From positions 153,829,920 to 153,893,919 of the forward strand of contig NC_080540.1 of the NCBI RefSeq assembly GCF_028640845.1: a DNA stretch of 64,000 bases, given 5' to 3'. The notes under the pieces were generated by a model. It was not told the DNA's origin, did no database searches, and saw nothing but the letters and a program-made list of their open reading frames with translations. Shown in pieces: positions 43,001-55,000 of this stretch. Each line of letters begins with the position of its first letter. The stretch's first letter is position 1. Source of the stretch: Ahaetulla prasina. Taxonomy: Eukaryota > Chordata > Lepidosauria > Squamata > Colubridae. The translations under genes and the position numbers were made by a program.

Positions 43001-46000
43001 ATAAACACAATTAAAATACAATTAAAAAACTTATTCAATTGGGCCGAAATTAAAAATTTAGAATAAATAATAAAAACCCAATTAAAACCCATAAATTTAA
43101 AAAACTAACCCAGTCCTGCGCAGATGAATAAATGCGTTTTAAGCTCGCGACGAAAGGTTCGGAGGTCCGGAAGTTGTGAGTCGGGGAGTTCGTTCCAGAG
43201 GCGAGGCCCCACAGAGAAGGCCCTTCCTGGGCGTCGCCAGGCAACACTGTCGCGCCGACGGCACCTGAGAGTCCCTCTCTGTGAGCGCCGCAGGTCGGTG
43301 GGAGGTATTCGGTAGCAGTGGGCGGTCCGTAAATAGCCGGCCCTATGCCATGGGCGCTTTAAAGGCGTTCACCAAAACCTTGAAGCGCACCGGAAGGCCA
43401 CAGGTAGCCAGTGCAGTCTGCGCAGGATAGGTGTCACGCGGGAGCCACGAGGCTCCCTCTATCACCAGCGCAGCCCGTTCTGGACTAACTGAAGCCTCGG
43501 ATGCCCCTCAAGGGGAGCCCCATGTGAGAGCATTGCAGTAATCCAGGCGAGGCGTCACGAGGCGTGGTGACTGTGCACAAGGCATCCCGGTCTAGAAAGG
43601 CGCAACTGGCGCACCAAGCGAACCTGGTGGAAAGCTCTCCTGGAGCGGCCGTCAGGTGGTCTTCAAAGACAGCCGTTCATCAGGAGAGCGCCCAAGTTGC
43701 GCACCCTCTCCGCCGGGGCCAATGACTCGCTCCCAACAGTCAGCCGTGGACTCAGCTGACTGTGCGGGATGCCGGCATCCACAGCCACTCCGTCTTGGAG
43801 GATTGAGCTTGAGCCTGTTTCTCCCCATCAGACCCGTCGGCTTCCAAACACCGGGACAGCACTTGATAGCTTCATTGGGGTGGCCCGTGTGAAAAGTACA
43901 GCTGGGTGTCATCAGCGTACAGCTGGTACCTCACACGAAGCCACTGATGATCTCACCCAGCGGCTTCATATAGATGTTGAACAGAAGGCGAGAGAATCGG
44001 CCCTGCGGCACCCCACAAGTGAGGCGCGGGTGACCTCTGCCCCCGTCAACACCGTCTGCGACGGTCGGAGAGATAGGAGGAGAACCACCGATAAACGGTG
44101 CCTCTCACTCCCAGTCCCTCCAACCGCGCAGCAGGATACCATGGTCGATGGTATCAAAAGCCGCTGAGAGGTCTAATAGGACCAGGGCAGAGGAACAACC
44201 CCTATCCTGGCCCTCCAGAGATCATCCACCAACGCGACCAAAGCCGCTCTCAGTGCTGTAACCGGGCCGAAGCCGGACTGGAGCAGGTCTAGATAGACAG
44301 TTTCCTCCAGGTGCAGAAACTGATATGCCACCATATTTCTACAACCTTCGCCGCGAAGGTTGGAGACCGGACGATAATTACCTAAAACAGCGGGTCAGGA
44401 AGGCTTCTTGAGGAGGGCCTCACCACCGCCTCTTTCAAGGCGGCGGAAGACTCCCTCCAACAAGGCTCTGTAATCGCCTGGAGCCAGCCTCGTGTCACCT
44501 CCTGAGTGGCCAGCACCAGCCAGGAGGGGCACGGGTCCAGTAAACACGTGGTGGCATTCAATCTACCCAGCAACCTGTCCATGTCCTCGGAGCCACAGGG
44601 TCAAACTCATCCCAGACAATATCACCAAGACCGCCTCAGACGCCCGTCCGAATCGCCACAATTTTGGTCCAGACCGTCCCGGTTGAACGATTTTATCGTA
44701 TAGATAACCGTTAAACTCCTCAACACGTCCCTGCAGCGGGTCATCCCGCCCCTGGTGAAGGAGGGAGCGGGTCACCCAAACAGGGCAGCTGGGCGGTTAT
44801 CTGCCGACGCAATGAGGGAGGCGTAGCGCCTCGCTTCCCTCAGTGCCACTAGGTAGGTCCTAGTATAGGATCTAACTAGTGTCCGATCAGCCTCTGAACG
44901 GCTGGACCTCCAAGAACTCTCTAGGCGCCTTCTCCGGCGTTTCATCCCCTCAGCTCCTCGGAGAACCAAGGAGCCGGTTGGGATCTCGCGGGTCAGAGGC
45001 CGCAGAGGCACGACACGGTCTAAAGCCCCAGCCGCAGCCCGTTCCCAGGCTGCGGCTAGTTCCTCTGCCGTGCCGTGAGCCAGACCCTCAGGAAGTGGCC
45101 CAAGCTCCGTCCGGAACCTCTCCGGGTCCATCAGGCGCCTGGGACGGTACCAACGTAATGGTTCCGTCTCCCTGCGGTGTTGAGTAGCGGTCAGAAAGTC
45201 CAGGCGAAGGAGCGAGTGATCTGACCATGACAAAGGTTCTGTGACTATATGACTAAAATGGAGATAATATATACCTTAAATGTTTGCCACTGAGTTATTT
45301 TCAGATCCACTTCTCATCTACACTCAAGGTAAGTAAATGGAAATAAAATAAAGGAAGAAAAGAAATTGTTTTCCATCCTATTGAAATAGAATAAGTAATT
45401 ATATACAATGATCTTAAGAAATAGTTTAAAAATATTTATTGAAATCAACTACTTGATTCTTTTTGACTATGTATGCATGTGGGTGGGTGTATTGTATGGA
45501 TTTATGTGAAAAAATGCCAACTGAAAAGTATGGCTATTCAGAGAAACCCTAAAGTTTGCATTTATAGTCACATCTAACAATTGTGATTTCATTTCTAGAG
45601 TGCGGAATAAGGCCTGCTGTTGACATATCAGGGAGTCGGATTGTAGGTGGAAATGAATCTGACGAGGGCGCATGGCCATGGCAAGTTAGCCTTCAAGTAT
45701 ATAAGCATGGTGCAGGATTTATCCATTTATGTGGTGGAACTTTACTTAATAACCACACAGTATTGTCAGCTGCACACTGCACTATAGGAAAATTGTATGT
45801 ATTACCTATCCCTATATCTTTATAGATTTTAGTGTAAGAAATATACATGAATAAAAATAGATGCTAAATTTAGAAATGTATATTTTTAAATATCTATTTT
45901 GAAATATCTGGAATCTTCATCTAAGTTCTCAGATTAGAAATTAACTTTAGGAACAGGAAGAGTAACAGAAAGCCAGTCTATGTATTTTTGAGATCTCAGA

Positions 46001-49000
46001 AGCCAACAGACAAGATCTCCCATCAATATCAATATTGATTTCTGTAATTGTACATTATCACCATAAACTCCAAAGTAAAGATCAAATCAGATCTCACTAA
46101 CTGTGGCAACAACTAATTGTTTTTAGAGAATATAACCTCATGATGTTGCTTTCATTTCACTTTTAACCCTCTGCAGGGGCAGCGTACATTAACTATTCTG
46201 GTTTAAAAATAGTATTTTCCCTTTTCTTTGAACATAAGTATTTCTCTACAATATAGGATGCCTCTTCAACAATGCCAATAGTGATGGTCAGGGCAAGGCT
46301 AAACTCCTATTGGTCATTGATTAATCCAGGGATGAGCTTAGAAAATTTCAGCAATGGGTTCTCTGCCTGGTTCCTGGGTGGACGTGGCCATGATGGGCAT
46401 AGTCTAGTTGGCCTCCTGTACCATGGTGGGGGGGGAGCGTTTTCGCCTTCCCAAGGCTCTGGAGGCTTTCCTCGAGCCTCTGGGGGGGCAGAAACTGCCT
46501 CCCCCGGGCTCTGGAGACCCCCTGGAGAGGGCCTGTCTCCAGCCTTCCGGGAGGCCCGTTTTCCCCCTCCCCAAGCCTCTGTGTGGGCCTTGCACTTACC
46601 TCGCATCCAAAATGGGCCATGTGGAGACTCTGGGGAGGGGTGGGCGGGGCAGGGCCAGCCAGGGATTTGGAGGTTCTCTGATGTTAGTTAATGTTAATGT
46701 TAATAATATTAGCTATGGGTTCTCCCAAACCTGGGCGAACCCGTAGCAGCCCACCCCTGGATTAATCTGGATGCACCCCATTCCCTTTGCTGAGTATTAT
46801 TTTTCAGAGGCATTCTACTTTTAGGAATAAGAGAGTCTGGTTCATTAAAGCTGAACTCTCCCCTTAAAGCAAAGAACAATCTTTTCTGATTTCTCTTGCC
46901 ACCCTTGCTAGACCCAGGCTGCTGGGGCTTACAAGGATCCTAAGAGAAATGGTGATGAAAGACCCTTTCTCCAATTAAATCTCCATTCTCAGAGTGGCAA
47001 GGATGACTCATGGTAACAGCACTTAACAACTTGCCAAAAAACAGATTTCACTTTATTATCTGATACCTCCCAAGCTATCTGAAACCTATCATGTTGTGGA
47101 GAAGATTCCACTTTAACATATGCCCACCTATCTGTCACATGTTTTGGTAGAAAAAAATGGGAAGAACTATTTTAAATAGATTTTGTACTCTTCAGGGTGA
47201 TCACAGGATGAGTGGATAGTTTCCAGTAAAGCAGGAAAGCCTCTCCCACTTTACTAGAAAATATTCACTGTCCTGTGATTAAGCTGCAGTATCTGACCCA
47301 TGGGAAGGAAATGCACTTCTGAATTGTTCTACCCTGTGGATCAGATACAGGTAGTCCTCAAGATATGACAGGATACTTAACTGACCAAAGTTACAACAGA
47401 CATCCCAAAATTACATATGACCCCATTTCAAAGTTACGACAGTTATAGTACCTCTGTAGTCATTTGCCCTTACAATCAACTACCTCCGCCTCTCCCCACA
47501 TCCCTCCCCACCAGGACCCCAAGCACTTGCACCTGTTTCCCATGCCTTCTGGAAGTGGCTATCATTTTCAGCACTCTGACAGTTCCTTGCGGAAATAGCA
47601 GCTGTTTTCAGAACTTTTCTGCCCCAATCAGCTGATGGTTGGGAGTCTCCAAACTCCCTTCTGGCTCTTGCTATGCTTTGAGAAGCCAACCCCTGCATGC
47701 AAAGGCAGCAGCAGCAACCATCCCAAAATCTTTCTCTTGCTTTAACCACCTCCTCCCTCCCCCAGACAACTACATTTGTTCAATAAAACAAAACAAAAAA
47801 AGCTGCGAAGATCAGACTTGTTGATCTTTCTCCCCCTCCCCATTAGGTGCTAAAACTAAACTCTCCATCTCTGCCCTCAATCTCTGTCCCTTTTAAAAAC
47901 CTTACCTTGACTCCAGGCTGAACAGTAGAAGAAAAGAAGCAAGCAAGCACAGGAAATCTTCCCACAGCTTTTTGTCTTGAGTTGAAAAAAAGCGGCTAAA
48001 GCAGAAACAGTCACAACAGAAGCTGGGTCCTAAAGGGAGTCAGAGAGGCTTCCAAGCTCTTTGCTTGCTTGCTTCTTCTTCTTTTTTTATCACAATATAC
48101 ACAAGCATCAACATAAAATAACTACATATCATATAAGCATATATATGAGCAAAAGTATGCAATAACTATTAATTTGATATAATGAAAGGAAATAATAGGA
48201 CAGGAATGGTAGGCATAATTTGTGCGCTTATGCACGCCCCCTCTTAGGAATGGGGTGAGGTCAATAGTAGACAGTTTTTGGTTAAAGCTTTTGGGATTTT
48301 GATTCTTTCCTCTACTGTCAAGAGATTGGATTTTGAAAAATGGGTATCTGGGTCTAGTCATCTATCAAACTTTGCCTCAGTTGAGGGAGTGAATTATGGA
48401 TGCTTTTCCTGCCAGCACTTTTTTTAAGCTGCTTCATCTTAGTTTGGTGATAACAATACCCCCTTGCTGGTCTTATTCCTGAAAAAAGAATAGGAGTATA
48501 TAGATACTAAGAATATGTATGGCTTTATAGTTTTTAAGATTTCTGTGTAAGCCACAAAGGTTTTCCAAACTAATTCAGGTTGTTATTTATTATCAAATCC
48601 ATATAGACTCTGGGTAGTTAACAATAAAACTAAAACATATATACCGTAACTAATACTGGGCATGATTTGGTATTTTCATATCATTCTGATCAAGATAGGA
48701 TTTTAACTGATGGACTAGCCAAAGATGGGCAGAGACTCAACCAAGTATCCACAAAGAGCCATGAATCATAAACAATTATTTCAGGAGTGCAGCCCTGTCC
48801 AGACTAACTGCTTTGATGTTTACATATGAATAGCAATTTCATCTTGGTAGGGTTTAATCTGATTTTAATCAGATCTCCTCCCCGCCTCTCCAGCTAGACC
48901 CTTACAACCCCCAGACATGCTTCAGGACTTTGTGGCATCTCCAGATTGGCCCAGAATACCAAATGGGTTATCACTTTATTTATGACACCTCATCTTGAAC

Positions 49001-52000
49001 TGATAGTTGACCTCCCTCACAAGTTTCAGGTAGCTGTTAAATAACATAGTGTCCCAAGGGCTGGAACACTGCCTCCCCCAATCATTGACTAATACTGCCC
49101 ACTTACGTAACAATGTAACCACCACCGCATGTGCCCCAAGAGTGCCACAGGTTCACCATCACAGGTTTAGAGGATTTTCGTGGCAATTTGGCAAGCAATA
49201 ACATTATGGACATAGTTGATCAGTGAAAAACAGGCAAGCAGAGTACCTGAAAAGATTGCTCCAATACAGCCTCTGCCTAGTTATCAATTCCTGGCAATTC
49301 CTTTGTTTAGTTAGATACACAGACGAATGAAGCAACTGAAAAGATAGCTAGAGCCTCCTTCCTCCCCCCCCCCTCTCTCTCTCTCAGACACACACACACC
49401 AAGCTGCAGAAGACCAAAAAAATACAGGTAGTCTTCAATTTACAACCACAATTAAGGCCAAAATTTCTGTGGTTAAGTGAGTTTTGTTCCATTTTACAAC
49501 TTTTCTTGCCACAGTTCTTAAGTGAGTCACTGCAGTTGATAAATTAGTAATCCGGTGGTTAAATGAACCTGATTTCCTTATTGACTCTGCTTGAGAAAAG
49601 GTTGTAAAAGGTGATCAAACTGATGGGTCATGAATTTATCCTGAGTCTTCAGTGCTATCAACCACATTTTCCTTCAGGAACATCTCAGGATGTTTGGATC
49701 AGGGAAGCACCGTGTTGATGTGGTTCTACTTTCTCCAGCGCTAGTCCCAATCAGTGCTTATGGGGAAAAGTAAAGACTGAGGCTCCTGCTTTGTGTAGTT
49801 CCTTCAGGGTACAATCTCTCCATTCCTATTTTAACATCTACATGTTAAAATACAGTTTTACTGAGGTCATCCATCAACATGAGGCTTCATCAGAACGTTG
49901 ATGATGTCCAACTATACTTTTCTGCCTTGGATTGATAAGTGATGCCCCTGGAGTTCTTTCAGTGTCTGGAAGCTTTGGAATCTGGATGGGAAAGAACAGG
50001 TTTCAGCTCTGATCTGAATTCTTCTAGCAAAACTAAGTAGCTGTGGGTATTGGAGCCATTGGATCCAAATATTTTCACTCTGAAAGGGGTAGCACTCCTA
50101 CAGACAAAACTAGTGAACAGTTTGGGAATCCTTTTGCTCTCTGATTCCTTTTCAAAGACATGTGGCAGATGTGACCATGAAGGCTCTTTGGATAGGTTCA
50201 TCTCATGTACCAATTGAGCCATTTTCTGGATTGGGAGGCCCTATTCACAGAAACTCAGAACTACCTACTGTTTGGATTACTGTAAGGCACTCTACATGGA
50301 ACTACATTTCAAGAGCATTCAATATTTGACCAGAATGTGTAAAATACAGTGATGCGAGCAGTTTTAGGTGTTTCAGGTTGCACAATACTGCTGCAGTGTA
50401 AATTGCACTGGCTTTCAAGAAGCTTTGAGGTATAATTCAAAGTGCTGGTTTCTACCTATGAACTTTCAAATGGCACAGGGCCAATTGCCCTACCAGAACT
50501 AACAGGGTGACATACTCCTTCTACTGAGCAGTGTCATGGGAGCCAGGGTTGTGTCCTGTCTGTAATAGCACCTGCCCTGTAGAGCATATCTCTCTGGAGT
50601 TCCAGTTGGACCACACTCTGTTCGTCCCTCACAAGGAAGTTAAACCTGGTTGTTCCCTTAGGCATTGGGGCCAGAATGCTAAGCAATCTCTGCTGTTGAG
50701 TGGGTTGGTGAGTATTTTTTAAACTAATTGGGAATATATGTTTTTGATATTGGGCATGTGTTATATTGATGGTCTTTGGTTGTTTTGGTTTATAATCTTT
50801 TGTTCACTGCCTAGAGTCACTGTTGTGAGATAGTTGGCTATATAAAATCTATTTAAATAATAAATTTCAGATACATTATTTGAGAATTCTTGAATTAGGA
50901 ATATTGCAATAAATGGTTTGAATCTGATTTTGCAAATGCTACATTTTTAGGTTAGTCTAAATGACTATTTAAACTGGTTGTATTTTTTATAACTGTGCCA
51001 TTTTGTCATCTGAATAAAACCTGGCTCCATGCTTATTACCCATGTATACATTTTGAAATAAACAATTTCAACTCTCTGAAATTACATTTACATAATAATT
51101 ACTAATTTTTAAAGATACTTTATTTTCTCCTAGGCGTCCAGAGTGGTGGAGGGCTGTGTTTGGCTTGCATCATCTTTTCAAACATAAAACATACGCTATA
51201 AAAAGACGCATAAAAGCCATCAAGAATTATTATTTCTATGATTCAAAAAGTTATGAAGGTGATATTGCTGTGTTTCAACTAAGCAAATCTATCATATTTA
51301 ATGACTATGTTCAGCCCATCTGCTTGCCTAACGGTACTTTTGACCTGACTTCTGATATGAAATGTTTTGTAAGTGGGTGGGGAATGAAAAAAGAAAAAGG
51401 TAAGTGTTTTACTTTTCCTTTAAAGTAACTTATTAAAAGTGAAAATGAGTTTAGTGATCTTAGAAAGTTTATTTGCACTGAGAATAATATTTTTCTCATG
51501 GTGGGAGGGCGGGGGGAATCTTCAAATCATCCTGACTCCTGGTGACCAGTTTCTAGCTTGGTGCTTTTAACTACTACAGTCAACTTATATTACACACAGA
51601 AAAGTACAATCAGGAGGGAGCTCCTTTTGGATACTATTCTCAGGTAGACATACTTGATATTCACAGATCTGCATTTCAGTGTTTTCAAATTTATATATAC
51701 AGAAAGTCATGGTAGCTGGATATAATGGGAGTTGTATGTACTACTTCTGGAAAATAATAAGATGGGAAGATCTGATATAAATAATATGAGATAATTTTTA
51801 CTCACTTCCTTTCATAGATAGCAGTCTTTAAAAATGATCTGTTTGCAGGCCATTTCTTCCTCTTTACTATTTCCTTCTCTTTGCAAAAGGATATTCTGGT
51901 TTTATTCATATCAGACAATCAACAAATTATGAATTATTTCCAGTTGTTAGAGTATTTTCAGTTTTAATTCCAAATAACAAGGATTCAGACTTCAGTCCTA

Positions 52001-55000
52001 TGATTCTTGAGAAGGTACCTAGAAGACATACAATTTTTCAGATCTTTTCCTCCATAGGTGAAGGAAGTCACATTCTCTTTGGGTTATAATAGACTTTATC
52101 ACCAATACTGAATGACAATTAAAGAGAGTCTTTTTGTGTATCACAATCAGGGCTATGAAATGTAGGTATTCTGGATTCACATTTGGCTCCCATTATATCT
52201 AACATTAGAAAGGAAGTTAATACAGATTCTTTAGGCTCATCACTGAATATTAGTATTTTAGTTATTCTGTATGTTTTGTATTTTTTTAAAAATTAGTCAC
52301 TTTTTTACTTTATTTAATAATAAATACATGGATACAGAGTGTTGTTAAAGAACCACAAACTATGATAATAGTCAATGGTTCCCTATCACAATAACATACT
52401 ATACTATACTGAAGAGGATAATATAAGGTTGTCTCTCCCCTCTCCCATAGTTTTACTGACACGAGTCACTGGCACTGAAAATACATCAAGAAAATAAAAT
52501 TTGAGGAGTTAAAATGCCAAGATTGTATTGTATTCCGAACATAAATTGGAATTAAACATTGATGATATTGTACCCAGAATTACCCAGCAAAAGGACTAAA
52601 ACGGACTATATACAGCAATATGGTTTTGTCAGATTATCGGATCAGTAAAGAGAAAATTCAAATTCTGATATGTAACTTAAAGAGGAAGAAAAGAAACATC
52701 TTCTAATTATGTATTCTACCATTGCAAAACTGCTTAAATAGGAGTTTAGTAATGAAGATCTGTTCACAATTCTGAAAATATGTAACAGTAGACATTTCAA
52801 GATGGAGAAAATTGTTCTGGTTAGAATTGTAGCCATTAAAATGAATATTTTACTGAAACTCACATTTCTGTTCCCAATGATTTCAGTAAATATTTTTTAA
52901 ATATCAAATGATTGACCCAAATAACTCATGAATTACATATAGAGCAATAAAACACTCAGAAATTCAAGATTTTTCATGACTCGGCAATTAGGCATGCAGG
53001 TTGTCTTTGTTTAGCAAGCACAATTGGGTCTGGCAATTTGGTCCTTAAAGTGAAGTAGTTGCTATGAGAAAAATCCCACAACCACAATTGTGCTTATGAG
53101 TTTACTTCAGTTTTCCTTTGCTTTACACTGTCAGAAGTATATGACCCCAAACAATTGTGTGAAGCCAAATGATGGAGATGTTTTCTGAAATTTGACTTGT
53201 GTAAATTGGGTTAAGGGCAGTGGTGGGATTCTGCCGGTTCTAGGCGGTTCGGCCGAACCATTTGTTAAATTGCCGATTCGCCCCGCCCCTTGCCCTCCCC
53301 TCCCCACCATTACTTACCGGTGTCGCAGCACCATTTGTTAAATTGCTGGGTCACACTCTCCTCCCCCCTGGGAGCACACCCAAACCACTTGTTAAATGTC
53401 TGGCTCAGCCGCCCCTCACCCGGTCCCGCCTCACCACTATTTATTGGCCTCGGAGCACACCGAAGCATTTTTTAAATTGTTGGCTCGCCAGCTCATCGCC
53501 CCGCTATACCACTATTTATTGGCCTCGCCCGCAGAGTTGCACAGTTTGCCTTAGTGACACACTGAGGCATAGCTGTAGTTATCGCTATCCTTTCTCTCGT
53601 GGTCCAGCCTTTCCTACTTTTACCGTGGCCTACCACTCTGTTCCCCATCTCGGACTGCCCACCTCGGACTGCCCCGACCGCTCCAGCAGCAGAAGGCAAG
53701 TACAGCTGAGTGCTGCCCCTGGGGAAGCTGGACTGGGAAAGGTGGTTGACCTGCGCCCGCCCGGCTGCTGGCCATGACCTACCCCCATCCAAGCACCTCG
53801 CTGGCCACACGGCCGCAGACCGAAGCCTGCCTCCATCCAAGTGTCTCGCTGCCCACCTGATCCATGCACCTCGCTGCCCACTTGATCCAAGCACCACGTG
53901 GCCACTGACCGAAGCCTGCCTGCATCCAAACCTCTTGCTAGTCAACCGATTCAAGCTCCTCGCTGGCCATGTGGCCAGCGAGGCGCTTTAATTGCTGGCT
54001 AGAGAGACGCTTGGATGCAGGCAGGCTTAAGTCAGCCGCGTGGTGCTTGGATCAGGTGGGCAGCGAGGTGCATGGATCAGGTGGGCAGCGAGACACTTGG
54101 ATGGAGGCAGGCTTCGGTCTGCGGCCGTGTGGCCAGCGAGGTGCTTGGATGGGGGTAGGTCATGGCCAGCAGCCGGGCGGGCGCAGGTCAACCACCTTTC
54201 CCACAAGCTGCTGCCCACCCGATCCATGCACCTCGCTGCCCACCCGATCCAAGCACCATGCAGCCGCCGACCAAAGCCTGCCTGCATCCAAGCGTCTCTC
54301 TAGCCAGCAATTAAAGCGCCTCGCTGTCCATGTGGCCAGCGAGGAGCTTGAATCGGCTGACTAGCAAGAGGCTTGGATGCAGGCAGGTTTCGGTCGGTGG
54401 CCGCGTGGCACTTGGATCGGGTGGGCAGCAGCTTGTGGCCGCTGCCCACCTGATCCATGCACCTCGCTGCCTACCTGATCTATGCACCTCGCTGCCCACC
54501 CGATCCAAGAGCCACGTGCCCGCCAACCAAAGCCTGCCTCCATCCAAGTGTCTCGCTAGCCAGCCGATTCAAGCACAGCCAGTGAGGAGCTTGGATCGGG
54601 TGGGCAGCGAAGCGTGTGTCAATTGCCTCGGCCTGCTGCCCACCCAGCAGGACTGTCTTGCAGTCGCCTCCCACTCACACAGCGCCAGCCTACCCTACCC
54701 CATCTGAAGAAAGTGATGGAGAGAAAGAGGGGGGCAGAAAATGATGAAGGAGGGAAAGAGATGAAGGATAGAAGGGGGAGAAAGATGAAGAAGAGAAAGG
54801 GGGGGAGAAAGAGGGAGGGAGAAGGAGAGATTAAGGAGAGAGATGGAGAGAAAGATGAAGGATAGAAGGAGAAAGATGAAGAGAAAAGGGGTGAGAAAGA
54901 TGGAGAGAAAGAGGGAGGGAGGAAGATTAAGGAGAGAAATGAAGGAGAGAAAGATGAAGGATAGAAGGGGGAGAAAGATGAAGAGAAAAGAGAGAAAGAT

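Noticed and set aside
46272..46746. 139-residue open frame and others near 46.4 kb
   Set aside because: They lie inside a 433-bp MITE with inverted ends and an 8-bp duplication.
53262..54707. Several 60-170 residue open frames in the GC-rich region
   Set aside because: Frames on both strands repeat the same peptides because the DNA is palindromic; no family motif or splice context supports them.
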